From an uncultured Actinomycetes bacterium (GTDB lineage Bacteria; Actinomycetota; Actinomycetes; Mycobacteriales; Mycobacteriaceae): 41,359 nt of DNA. Below, piece after piece: positions 8,798 to 16,658 of this stretch. The DNA lies in the NCBI GenBank assembly GCA_903877095.1, contig CAIRCP010000006.1, positions 1 through 41,359 on the forward strand. Reading direction: 5' to 3'. Every line of letters begins with the position of its first letter. Position 1 is the first letter of the stretch. A program made the translations under genes and the position numbers. Under the pieces are notes generated by a model that was given only the letters and a program-made list of their open reading frames with translations, was not told the DNA's origin and searched no databases.

Positions 8798-9925
8798 TTA
8801 CTGAATTGCGCTGACAGCGGTCAGCAACCGCTGCTTGAAGGCGTCCGGCAGTGGGATGTAGCCCGCCGCGGACAGTCCGGCCTGGCCGTCGTTGGCCGAC
8901 ACCGTGAGGAACGACTTGACGGCCCCGGCCGTATCGGCGGGGTAGCCCTTCGAGCAGACGATCTCGTAGGTCGCCAGGACCAACGGGTAGGCACCGGGGG
9001 CGGTCGTGCCGTAGATGGAGTCCAGGTCGAGCGCCAGGTCATTGCCCTCAGCGGCGAACTTGGCACCCTCGATGGACTTTCCGGCCGAGGCGTCGGTGAG
9101 TTCGACCGCCCCGGAACCGGTGTCGATCTGCGCCATCGGCAGCCCTGCCTGGGTGACGAAGCCCTTCTCGACGTAGCCGATGGCGCCCGGGGTGGCCTGC
9201 ACGGCCTGAACCACACCAGCCGACTTCTGGGCGCCCTCGCCCGCACCGCCCTGGAACTCCTTACCGGCACCCTTGGTCCAGCTGTCCTTAGCCGCCGTGC
9301 CCAGATACTTCTGGAAGTTGTCGGTGGTGCCGGAAGAGTCCGAGCGGTAGATCGGAACGATCTTGGTGTCCGGCAGCGTCGCCCCGGCATTCAGCGCGGC
9401 GATCGCGGGATCATTCCAAGTGGCGATGGCGCCGGTGAAGATCTTGGCCAGCACGTCGGCGTTGATGACGAGTTTGTCCACGCCCGGCAGGTTGTAGGCC
9501 AGCGCGACCGGCCCGAAGACCAGTGGCAGGTTCCACGCCGGGTTGCCGCCGCACCGCTTTGCGGCCTGCTCAGGCTGATCCTTGGACAGCGGCGAGTCGG
9601 ACCCGGCGAAATCGACCTGGCCGGCGATGAACTGGTTCACCCCGGCGCCCGAACCGGTCGGGTTGTAGGCGAGATTCTTGCCCGGGCACTTCTGGCCCCA
9701 CACCTGGTTGAACACCCCGACGGCGTTCTGCTGGGCGGTCGAACCCTCGCCGCTCAGGGTGTTCTTGCCACCGCAGTCCGCCGATGCGGAGGCCGACCCA
9801 CCCGCGGAGGCCGCGGTGGTCGACGTGGCGGCGGTGTTGTTATCGCTGCCGCATGCGGCGAGGCCGGCGACGGCGATCGCCGAGGCTGCCACGGCGATCG
9901 ATTTCCCGAGATTGGAGAAGTGCAC
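8798..9925 (-). CDS. pstS: Phosphate-binding lipoprotein PstS
   Basis: Extracytoplasmic phosphate receptor of the Pst importer. The 375-residue precursor has a signal peptide ending in the lipobox LAAC (22-25), so it should be lipid-anchored at Cys25. A Ser/Ala/Thr-rich spacer (about 30-50) precedes the binding domain. Phosphate-contact motifs are visible: GEGSTAQQNA near the start, FAGSDSPL, and RSDSSGTTDNFQKYL. The start is a GTG at 9925 with AGAAAGAG upstream. It heads pstSCAB, and a two-unit PHO box lies about 70-90 bases upstream, so induction by phosphate starvation through RegX3 is expected. Confidence 0.95.
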   Translation of the reverse strand: MHFSNLGKSIAVAASAIAVAGLAACGSDNNTAATSTTAASAGGSASASADCGGKNTLSGEGSTAQQNAVGVFNQVWGQKCPGKNLAYNPTGSGAGVNQFIAGQVDFAGSDSPLSKDQPEQAAKRCGGNPAWNLPLVFGPVALAYNLPGVDKLVINADVLAKIFTGAIATWNDPAIAALNAGATLPDTKIVPIYRSDSSGTTDNFQKYLGTAAKDSWTKGAGKEFQGGAGEGAQKSAGVVQAVQATPGAIGYVEKGFVTQAGLPMAQIDTGSGAVELTDASAGKSIEGAKFAAEGNDLALDLDSIYGTTAPGAYPLVLATYEIVCSKGYPADTAGAVKSFLTVSANDGQAGLSAAGYIPLPDAFKQRLLTAVSAIQ

Positions 9926-9994
9926 GTTGGTCTCTTTCTGTGAACGGGCGACTACCGCCGAAACCTATTCGGGCGGAGTAGCCGGATCGCAGAT

Positions 9995-10016
9995 GCCCGG
10001 TAAACGGACGGTGAAC
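9995..10016 (-). promoter_or_regulatory. PHO box (RegX3-type operator) upstream of pstS
   Basis: On the minus strand two 11-base units stand in direct tandem: GTTCACCGTCC (10016-10006) and GTTTACCGGGC (10005-9995). This matches the direct-repeat operator known for actinobacterial PhoP, and RegX3 is its mycobacterial counterpart. A TAGGTT box at 9967-9962 could serve as the -10. The site lies in the 107-bp gap between mshD and pstS. Confidence 0.7.
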
Positions 10017-10032
10017 ACGGAGTGGTTGCAGG

Positions 10033-11687
<1,655 letters not shown>

Positions 11688-11777
11688 AAACTCTCCTGGT
11701 TTGCTACCACTCTAACGGGCGACCTGCTGTTTGGACGATCCGGGCGAGCCCCCGCGGCGGTAGGCCAGAATGACCGG
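11688..11777. promoter_or_regulatory. Divergent promoter region glnR / lmeA
   Basis: This 90-bp gap holds two promoters. For glnR (minus) TAGAGT at 11714-11709 is a good -10, followed by AGGAGAG before the GTG. For lmeA (plus) CAGAAT at 11766-11771 ends six bases before the ATG at 11778, which fits leaderless transcription. I did not find an obvious GlnR operator by eye. Confidence 0.5.
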
Positions 11778-12572
11778 ATGCGAAAAGTGGTGGCCGTCAC
11801 CGGAGCGACCGTGCTCGCCTGTGTCCTCGGCGCCGCTGCCGTCGACACCGGTGCGGCGATCTACGCCGAGTACCACCTGTCCCGGCATGTCCGCAGCGCA
11901 GCGGGCCTTCCGTTCGACCCCTGGGTGGCGATCCTGGGCTTCCCATTCATCCCGCAGGCGCTAAGCCACCAGTACAGCGAGCTGGAGATCAAGGCCGGCA
12001 GCGTCGAGCACCCGGTGGTGGGCAACGTCACACTGGAATCCACGATGCACCGGATCGGGCTGTCCCAGGCGTCGTGGCTGATGCGGCCGGACGCAGATCT
12101 GCCGGTGGGCATGCTGGAAAGCCGGATCATCATCGATTCACGCCATCTCGGAGAGTTGATGGGTATCAAGGACCTCGCGGTGCAGGCGCCGCAGGCGGAC
12201 ACCGACGACCCGACCGGCGGCACCACCGAGTCGGGGATCTCGGGGAGCACCGGTTTGATCTTCACCGGCACGCCGACCAAGGCGGCCTTTGACAAGCTGG
12301 TCAGCGTGACCGTCGACCTGTCGGTGGCCGGTCCGGACCAGACCACTCTGGTGTTCACCCCCACCGGCATCGCCACCGGTGCCAACACCGCAGACCAGGC
12401 CGTTCCCGAGGACAAGAGGGATGCCGTGCTGAAAGCGTTCGCCGCCGCCCTGCCGGGCCAGAAGTTGCCATTCGGGCTGCGGCCCACCACGGAGGGAGCC
12501 CGCGGTTCGGACATCATCATCGAAGGTATCGTCGAGGATGTGACGGTGCGGCTCAACGGGTTTCGACGCTGA
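11778..12572 (+). CDS. lmeA: Lipomannan elongation factor LmeA (DUF2993)
   Basis: Homologue of Rv0817c/MSMEG_5785, a cell-envelope phospholipid-binding protein required for full elongation of the lipomannan mannan chain. The 264 residues begin with a membrane-targeting stretch (about 4-29), followed by a DUF2993 beta-rich domain with the pattern LEIKAGSVEHPVVGN, VTLESTMHRIGL and GLIFTGTPTKAAFDKLV. There is no cytoplasmic catalytic motif, which fits a lipid-binding role. The ATG is probably the first base of a leaderless message. Its stop overlaps the thiX start (TGATG), so the two form an operon. Assignment rests on synteny plus the domain pattern. Confidence 0.85.
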   Translation: MRKVVAVTGATVLACVLGAAAVDTGAAIYAEYHLSRHVRSAAGLPFDPWVAILGFPFIPQALSHQYSELEIKAGSVEHPVVGNVTLESTMHRIGLSQASWLMRPDADLPVGMLESRIIIDSRHLGELMGIKDLAVQAPQADTDDPTGGTTESGISGSTGLIFTGTPTKAAFDKLVSVTVDLSVAGPDQTTLVFTPTGIATGANTADQAVPEDKRDAVLKAFAAALPGQKLPFGLRPTTEGARGSDIIIEGIVEDVTVRLNGFRR

Positions 12573-13000
12573 TGAGCACCATCCTGACCGCCGGCGCGGC
12601 GATCGCGGCGGCCCTGGCTGCGGCGAGCGTCTGGGGCATGCTGCACAACCGGCGCGCGGGCGTCCTGCGTCACACCCACGATCCGGAGAAACCTGCGCCC
12701 CCCGATACCGCCGGACTAGACCTGTCGACGACCGGCCCCACCGTCGTCCACTTCACCGCTACCTGGTGCGGCCCTTGTGCCGCGGTGCGGCGAGTGATCC
12801 AACAAGTACTTGCAGACCTACCTCAGGTGACTCACCTGGAAGTCGATATGGACGCCAATCCGGCTGCGGCACGGCAGTTGTCGGTGCTCTCACTACCGAC
12901 GACGTTCATTTTCGACACGGACGGACGTCAGCGTTACCGGTCGGCCGGAGTCCCCAAGGCGGCCGATCTGAAGGCTGCCCTGAACGCCTTATTGACCTGA
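12572..13000 (+). CDS. thiX: Membrane-anchored thioredoxin-like protein ThiX
   Basis: Thioredoxin-fold protein, homologue of Rv0816c. A hydrophobic N-terminal segment (about 4-24) anchors it or exports it. The redox motif is WCGPC with cysteines 66 and 69 (ATWCGPCAAVRR). The cis-proline segment LSLPTTFIF is in place, so the active site is complete. It has 142 residues. The ATG overlaps the lmeA stop by one base in TGATG. Directly downstream come the poly-Cys leader, a DUF4395 membrane protein with a CxxC motif and sseC, which places it in a thiol/sulfur neighbourhood. Its substrate is unknown. Confidence 0.85.
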   Translation: MSTILTAGAAIAAALAAASVWGMLHNRRAGVLRHTHDPEKPAPPDTAGLDLSTTGPTVVHFTATWCGPCAAVRRVIQQVLADLPQVTHLEVDMDANPAAARQLSVLSLPTTFIFDTDGRQRYRSAGVPKAADLKAALNALLT

Positions 13001-13016
13001 CCCCGGGGTTCCCGGG

Positions 13017-13022
13017 TAGCAT
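13017..13022 (+). promoter_or_regulatory. -10 element of the poly-Cys leader transcript
   Basis: TAGCAT at 13017-13022 is followed by seven bases and then the GTG at 13030. This is the standard mycobacterial leaderless layout, so transcription of the leader should begin on the GTG itself, separate from the lmeA-thiX message. Confidence 0.7.
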
Positions 13023-13029
13023 GGGGCCC

Positions 13030-13122
13030 GTGTCAGCCCGCCTTGAGCAAACGCTCACCAAGCGTCGCGCAGTCGATCTGTGCCGCACCGCGGGCTGCTG
13101 TTGTTGTTGCTGTTGCTGCTGA
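13030..13122 (+). CDS. Leaderless poly-cysteine leader peptide (30 aa)
   Basis: A 30-codon ORF with GTG start that ends in eight consecutive cysteine codons (13096-13119) and TGA, with a further Cys at residue 18. Leaderless poly-Cys small ORFs are known in M. smegmatis and M. tuberculosis as cysteine-responsive attenuators: ribosomes stall on the Cys run when cysteine is scarce, which raises expression of downstream sulfur genes. The protein itself has little else: an Arg/Lys-rich middle (LTKRRAVDLCR). It begins 29 bp after thiX and precedes the DUF4395-sseC pair. Codon use in the run mixes TGC and TGT. Role in cysteine sensing is inferred from the published class plus the pairing described for 13106-13206. 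Confidence 0.85.
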   Translation: MSARLEQTLTKRRAVDLCRTAGCCCCCCCC

Positions 13123-13206
13123 GTAAGCCACGGCCCCTTCGCGCGTAGCGCTTTCTCTCGGCAGTGCCCCCGGCCTGTCCTTTCCGTCATGCCCAGCAAC
13201 AGGAGC
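13094..13206 (+). promoter_or_regulatory. Cysteine-responsive attenuator: Cys codons can pair with the downstream Shine-Dalgarno
   Basis: CTGTTGCTG inside the Cys codons (13110-13118) is perfectly complementary to CAGCAACAG (13194-13202). Past a single G-G mismatch, pairing extends to 13106-13108 with 13204-13206, which covers the AGGAG ribosome binding site (13201-13205) of the DUF4395 gene. A second register, 13094-13106, also pairs with the same segment with one mismatch. Free RNA would hide the site; a ribosome stalled on the Cys run would expose it. Confidence 0.65.
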
Positions 13207-13214
13207 TTTCGACG

Positions 13215-13682
13215 ATGTCAATAACTTTCGAAACCCGGACCGACCAGGTCGATGTCCGCGGTCCGCGCTTTGCCGCCTGGATCACCACCGCTGTGTTGCT
13301 GACGGTGCTGGTGCTGTCAGCCTTCAGTGTTCCGGCCGCGGCCCTGCTGCTCGCCGTGCAGGCGGCAGTCTTCGCGGTAGGGGCGGCGCGCGGACCACGC
13401 CGCCATCCCTACGGCCGGCTGTTCGCCACGTTCGTCGCCCCGCGCCTGAGTCCGCCCACTGAGCGGGAACCCGCGGAGCCGCTGCGCTTTGCACAGTTGG
13501 TCGGCCTGCTCTTCGCGGCCGTCGGTGTCGTCGGGTTTGTCGCCGGGGCGCACTTGGTCGGCGTCATCGCGACAGCATTCGCCGTGGCCGCCGCATTTCT
13601 CAACGCCGCCTTCGGGATCTGCCTCGGCTGCCAGATCTATCCCCTCGTGGCACGGTTGCGCCGCGATCGCCGACCCGCCTGA
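13215..13682 (+). CDS. DUF4395 membrane protein with CxxC motif
   Basis: Integral membrane protein of 155 residues with about four transmembrane helices, two in the first third and two in the last third, separated by a basic loop. The segment FGICLGCQIYPL near the C-terminus is the CxxC signature of DUF4395 proteins, which often neighbour thioredoxins and rhodaneses. I chose the ATG at 13215 because AGGAG lies nine bases upstream and the preceding in-frame codons overlap the attenuator. In M. tuberculosis the rhodanese gene cysA2 occupies this place between thiX and sseC2; here no rhodanese is present. A role in thiol-disulfide or sulfur transfer with ThiX is an inference. Confidence 0.8.
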   Translation: MSITFETRTDQVDVRGPRFAAWITTAVLLTVLVLSAFSVPAAALLLAVQAAVFAVGAARGPRRHPYGRLFATFVAPRLSPPTEREPAEPLRFAQLVGLLFAAVGVVGFVAGAHLVGVIATAFAVAAAFLNAAFGICLGCQIYPLVARLRRDRRPA

Positions 13683-13717
13683 ACATCCGAGTCTGGGACT
13701 GAAAGGACTTGTCTGAC

Positions 13718-14020
13718 ATGACTGTTACATCCGAAAAGCATCAGGTGGCGCCGATCCTCGTCGACGTGGAGGGGGAGACGGTCATCGCCGGACGGGTGGT
13801 CGACGACGCCGGCCAGTCAGTGGGCGGGGCTTCGGTACGCCTGCTCGACGAGTCGAAGGAATTCGCGGCGGAACTGATCGCTTCGGAGACCGGCGACTTC
13901 CGGTTCTTCGCCGCACCCGGCACCTGGACCGTCCGTGCGCTGTCGGCCGCTGGGCGCGGTGACGTCACCTTGGCGCCGGCGGGCGCGGGTGTCCACGAAG
14001 TCCACGTCAAGGTCGCCTGA
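13718..14020 (+). CDS. sseC: SseC-like protein (DUF1416)
   Basis: Small protein of 100 residues, homologue of the M. tuberculosis SseC1/SseC2 pair that lies next to the CysA rhodaneses. The core reads ETVIAGRVVDDAG, SVRLLDES, TGDFRFFAAPGTWTVRALS and GAGVHEVHVKV, a single beta-sandwich domain of the carboxypeptidase-regulatory type. ATG at 13718 is preferred over the TTG at 13709 because AAAGGA (13702-13707) is well spaced only for the ATG. Unlike the SseC I recall from M. tuberculosis, which starts MCSGPKQG, this protein has no cysteine at all. Its own biochemical role is not established; sulfur metabolism is implied by context. Confidence 0.85.
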   Translation: MTVTSEKHQVAPILVDVEGETVIAGRVVDDAGQSVGGASVRLLDESKEFAAELIASETGDFRFFAAPGTWTVRALSAAGRGDVTLAPAGAGVHEVHVKVA

Positions 14021-14072
14021 CCGGACCGTGCCGAACCGCGCAAGGCCTCACCACAACGGGCACTTCGGGCGA

Positions 14073-14078
14073 TAGACT
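14073..14078 (+). promoter_or_regulatory. -10 element for the leaderless 32-aa membrane peptide
   Basis: TAGACT at 14073-14078, then seven bases, then GTG at 14086. The spacing is that of leaderless mycobacterial genes and supports a separate transcript for the membrane peptide and nitrobindin. Confidence 0.65.
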
Positions 14079-14085
14079 CCCTGCC

Positions 14086-14184
14086 GTGGTCCTGTTCTTC
14101 GAATTCCTGCTGGTCGTTGCCACAGTGGTGATCACCTGGTTCGCGCTGTACGCGGTCTACCGACTGATCACCGACGACTCGTGA
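14086..14184 (+). CDS. 32-residue single-pass membrane peptide
   Basis: A short ORF (GTG start, TGA stop) encoding [18 protein letters not shown] followed by [14 protein letters not shown]. Residues 2-24 form one clear transmembrane helix; the short tail is polar. Support for a real gene: a -10 box seven bases upstream, an almost perfectly hydrophobic reading frame, and a GTGA overlap between its stop and the nitrobindin start, so it would be translationally coupled to that gene. I recall small membrane peptides annotated next to Rv0813c homologues in mycobacteria but cannot name one. Function unknown. Confidence 0.7.
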   Translation: MVLFFEFLLVVATVVITWFALYAVYRLITDDS

Positions 14185-14822
14185 GCGACGACGACATCAG
14201 AGGCAGCGGCGATCGTGCGGTTGCCGCCGCCGTCGAGCGCGCCAAACAAACGGCGGCCCGCAACCTTCCGGTGTTCGACGACATCCCGGTCGCCGACACG
14301 GCCAACTTGCGGCAGGGTGCGGATCTGCACGGCGCGCTGCTGGCGTTGCTGCCCCTGGTGGGCGTGTGGCGAGGCGAGGGCACCGGCCACAGTCCGCACG
14401 GCGACTATCCATTCGGCCAGCAGATCATCGTGTCGCACGACGGCGGGGACTACCTGAACTGGGAAGCCCGTTCGTGGCGGCTGGATGAGGAGGGCGGCTA
14501 TCACAGCCACTCGCTTCGAGAGACCGGCTTCTGGCGGTTCGTCCACGACCCGGCCGATCCCGACGAGGCGCAGGCCATCGAGTTATTGCTCGCGCATTCT
14601 TCGGGCTACGTCGAACTGTTCTACGGACGTCCCCGCAACCAGTCCTCCTGGGAACTGACGACCGACGTGCTGGCCCGCAGCAAGTACGGCATGCTGGTCG
14701 GCGAGGCCAAGCGCCTCTACGGCATCGTCGAAGGCGACCTGATGTACGTCGAGGAACGTGTCGATGCCGACGGTGGGCTGGTTCCACATCTGTCGGCACG
14801 GCTGTCGAGGCACGCCGGATGA
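14181..14822 (+). CDS. Nitrobindin-like heme-binding beta-barrel protein (THAP4/DUF1794 family)
   Basis: Homologue of Rv0813c, a fatty-acid-binding-protein-like barrel; family members bind heme b and react with nitric oxide or peroxynitrite. The 213 residues have a leading helix (about 1-45), then the signature GVWRGEGTG followed by YPFGQQI, and [23 protein letters not shown] in the barrel. A C-terminal histidine in [13 protein letters not shown] is a candidate heme ligand. The GTG start overlaps the stop of the 32-residue membrane peptide, and the stop overlaps the next gene as ATGA. The three small genes thus form a tight unit. Physiological ligand is not shown. Confidence 0.85.
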   Translation: MSDDDIRGSGDRAVAAAVERAKQTAARNLPVFDDIPVADTANLRQGADLHGALLALLPLVGVWRGEGTGHSPHGDYPFGQQIIVSHDGGDYLNWEARSWRLDEEGGYHSHSLRETGFWRFVHDPADPDEAQAIELLLAHSSGYVELFYGRPRNQSSWELTTDVLARSKYGMLVGEAKRLYGIVEGDLMYVEERVDADGGLVPHLSARLSRHAG

Positions 14823-15088
14823 CGGCGCTTCGGACCGCGGCGGCCGTCAGCGCCGCACTGCTCGTCGCCGCCTGCTCATCGAATCAGGCGCCATCGCAAC
14901 CCACCACAGCCGACTGGGAGCCGCCGCCGGCACACGGAACGCTGGCCGATTGCCTCAAGGCCAACGGTGTGGCCGAAACAGGCGGTGCCCCAGTTGTTCT
15001 CGGACCGCCGGCCGGTGTCGACCAGGGGACCTGGGACACAGCGATGAAAGCTTGCGCGACATTGGCTCCCGGGCCCGCCGCACCCTGA
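14819..15088 (+). CDS. Small putative lipoprotein (89 aa)
   Basis: Short exported protein with a lipobox LVAAC at residues 15-19, so Cys19 would be lipidated after signal cleavage. The mature chain is about 70 residues, Pro-rich near the start, with two further cysteines (DCLKANG and KACATL) spaced to allow a disulfide. This C-x(n)-C pattern, with [10 protein letters not shown], is common in small mycobacterial lipoproteins of unknown function. The ATG overlaps the nitrobindin stop by ATGA. No catalytic motif is visible. Confidence 0.75.
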   Translation: MTALRTAAAVSAALLVAACSSNQAPSQPTTADWEPPPAHGTLADCLKANGVAETGGAPVVLGPPAGVDQGTWDTAMKACATLAPGPAAP

Positions 15089-15090
15089 CC

Positions 15091-15096
15091 TACCCT
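15091..15096 (+). promoter_or_regulatory. -10 element upstream of the FAMT leader ORF
   Basis: TACCCT at 15091-15096 is followed by seven bases and an ATG at 15104, a leaderless layout. The lipoprotein stop is only two bases upstream of the box. An inverted repeat CACACG-TCC-CGTGTG (15110-15124) lies just past the predicted start of transcription and could be an operator or an RNA stem. Confidence 0.5.
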
Positions 15097-15103
15097 GGGC
15101 TGC

Positions 15104-15148
15104 ATGCACCACACGTCCCGTGTGGACTCTGACGCTGGTGTGCCGTGA
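15104..15148 (+). CDS. Candidate leaderless 14-aa upstream ORF of the fatty-acid methyltransferase
   Basis: ATG at 15104 opens a 14-codon frame, MHHTSRVDSDAGVP, ending in a TGA that overlaps the GTG start of the methyltransferase gene (GTGA at 15145-15148). A TACCCT -10 box stands seven bases upstream, so the transcript would begin at this ATG. No ribosome binding site suits the downstream GTG, which suggests that ribosomes terminating here re-initiate on it. The peptide has no known motif. It may be a regulatory leader or simply a coupling device. Confidence 0.5.
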   Translation: MHHTSRVDSDAGVP

Positions 15149-16335
15149 CCGAACGCCCCTCGCCGCTGTCGCACATGTCCAGCGACTACGCCCGCAACGC
15201 CCGTTCGCAGGCCGAGGCGTTCGCCCACACCTACCCGGTCGCGCTCGCAGCGGCCAAGGCGCACAACGACATTGACGCCCTCGTCGTCGCCGATCTGGGC
15301 GCCGCCGACGGGGTGAACTCCCACGAACTCATCACCGCGCTGGTCGCCGAACGCGACGGCCGCGGACTGCACTACGCCCTGGTCGACCTGCCGTCCAACG
15401 TGTGGCAGGTCGCCGCAAGTCAGTTGGCGCAGATGGCCGACCGCTCCGGGCACCCGGAACGGTTCGCGATCGTCCCCGACGCCGCATCGCCGCGCGAGAT
15501 CGTCCGGAACACCGGCACCGGCGATCACCTGGGCACCCCCGATGACCATCTGAGGGCGGTGCATGAGGCCTCGGCCCGCCGGCCCCGCCCGCCGACGGTG
15601 CTGAGCCTGGCGGGGATCCCCATCCAGAGCGGACCGTGCCTGCCGGCGGGGACGGTCCACATCGCCGTCAGCGGCACCACGATGCACTGGGTCTCCGATT
15701 CCGGGGCCCTGCCGTCCACCGGGTCGATCTTCCCCGGCTACCCCAATCACCGGGACGCGGCCCAGCGTGCGGCGTGGGCCGACGCGGCGGCCCGGGACTG
15801 GTGCCGGATCCTGGCCCACCGCGGTACCGAACTCGCCCCCGGCGGCACGCTCGTCGCCGCGGTTCCCGCATCACCCGGCCGGTGGCCGGACCGCGGCGGC
15901 GCTTATCGGGCGATCAGCGCCGATATGGACGACATCCTGGACCGGTGGCGCGACGAGGGGCGCATCGGGCCGGCCGCCCTGGCCGCCGTCGTCGTCCCCA
16001 CCTGGGGCAGGACACTCGAAGAGTTCCGCGCCCCGTTCGACGAACAGGGCGGCGCCTTCGCCGGGCTCAGGTTGGAGCGCGCCGAACTGTTCAGCCTCGA
16101 CAACCCCTACCGGGACGACGATCCGCAGGTGTTCGCCGAGAACTACGTCCGCAGTGTCGAGGCGTGGGGCGGCCCGCTGTTCGCCCGGGCGTTGAGCATC
16201 GAGGGCGCCGATGCGAGCGCCGAGTTACTGCAGGACCTGCACGACGGGCTGGTGTCGAGGGTCGCCGGCGATCCTCAGCGCTACCGCCGCGACTACCACC
16301 AGGCCCTGATCGTGTGCCGGAAGGAACCCGACTAG
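15145..16335 (+). CDS. SABATH-family carboxyl methyltransferase (fatty-acid O-methyltransferase-like)
   Basis: SAM-dependent enzyme of the SABATH/Methyltransf_7 family, best known from plants for methylating salicylate and jasmonate. A mycobacterial member from M. marinum was shown to methylate free fatty acids (FAMT), the likely activity here. The 396 residues contain the N-terminal MSSDYARNARSQAEAF helix typical of the family, the SAM loop VVADLGAADGVNS (47-59), HYALVDLPSNVW, and the SGTTMHWVS segment of the substrate pocket. The carboxylate-contacting residues cannot be confirmed by eye. Start is a GTG at 15145 overlapped by a 14-codon upstream ORF. It converges with the transaminase-like gene across a 323-bp gap. 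Confidence 0.82.
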   Translation: MTERPSPLSHMSSDYARNARSQAEAFAHTYPVALAAAKAHNDIDALVVADLGAADGVNSHELITALVAERDGRGLHYALVDLPSNVWQVAASQLAQMADRSGHPERFAIVPDAASPREIVRNTGTGDHLGTPDDHLRAVHEASARRPRPPTVLSLAGIPIQSGPCLPAGTVHIAVSGTTMHWVSDSGALPSTGSIFPGYPNHRDAAQRAAWADAAARDWCRILAHRGTELAPGGTLVAAVPASPGRWPDRGGAYRAISADMDDILDRWRDEGRIGPAALAAVVVPTWGRTLEEFRAPFDEQGGAFAGLRLERAELFSLDNPYRDDDPQVFAENYVRSVEAWGGPLFARALSIEGADASAELLQDLHDGLVSRVAGDPQRYRRDYHQALIVCRKEPD

Positions 16336-16658
16336 GACGGTGCCGACCTCCAGGTAGACCCGGCGGTAATCCGCGCCGACCTTGATGCTGAGCGTTCGGT
16401 TCGGTGATCGTGCAAGACGTAGGCATGGAACGGCCCCCGAGCTGTTGATCCTGGTTGGACGGACCGGGAGCTCGGGGGCCGGGTAGCTGCCTGAAATTCG
16501 CCGGCGCACACACGCGCAGGGTGATTCCGGCACCTGGTGCTGCTAGCGGGCAGCCACCTCACATGTCCAAAAAGTACTCAAATTCGCGGACCACCTCCTT
16601 CCTTGTGTACCGCTGACCGTACTCGTGTACGGGCCGGTGTGCCAAGGGTTTTTCGCGG
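16336..16658. other. Intergenic region between convergent genes
   Basis: 323 bp between the methyltransferase (plus) and the transaminase-like gene (minus), both ending here. It holds a long inverted repeat at 16431-16481. No ORF with plausible codon use, RNA gene or IS end that I can name is present. The part from about 16555 to 16650 is noticeably richer in A+T than its surroundings. Confidence 0.6.
16431..16481. terminator. 13-bp inverted repeat between convergent genes, possible bidirectional terminator
   Basis: CGGCCCCCGAGCT (16431-16443) is perfectly repeated in inverse as AGCTCGGGGGCCG (16469-16481), with a 25-base loop. It sits between two genes that converge on it. There is no T-run after the stem, so it is either a factor-assisted terminator or the trace of a mobile element. 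Confidence 0.45.

Noticed and set aside
12766..13122. Long frame reading from inside thiX into the poly-Cys codons
   Set aside because: It is a shadow of thiX; only the part from the GTG at 13030 has a promoter and a known functional class.
16091..16533. Minus-strand frames in the gap after the methyltransferase, once suspected to be transposase remnants
   Set aside because: They run antisense through the methyltransferase and show no recognisable transposase motif.
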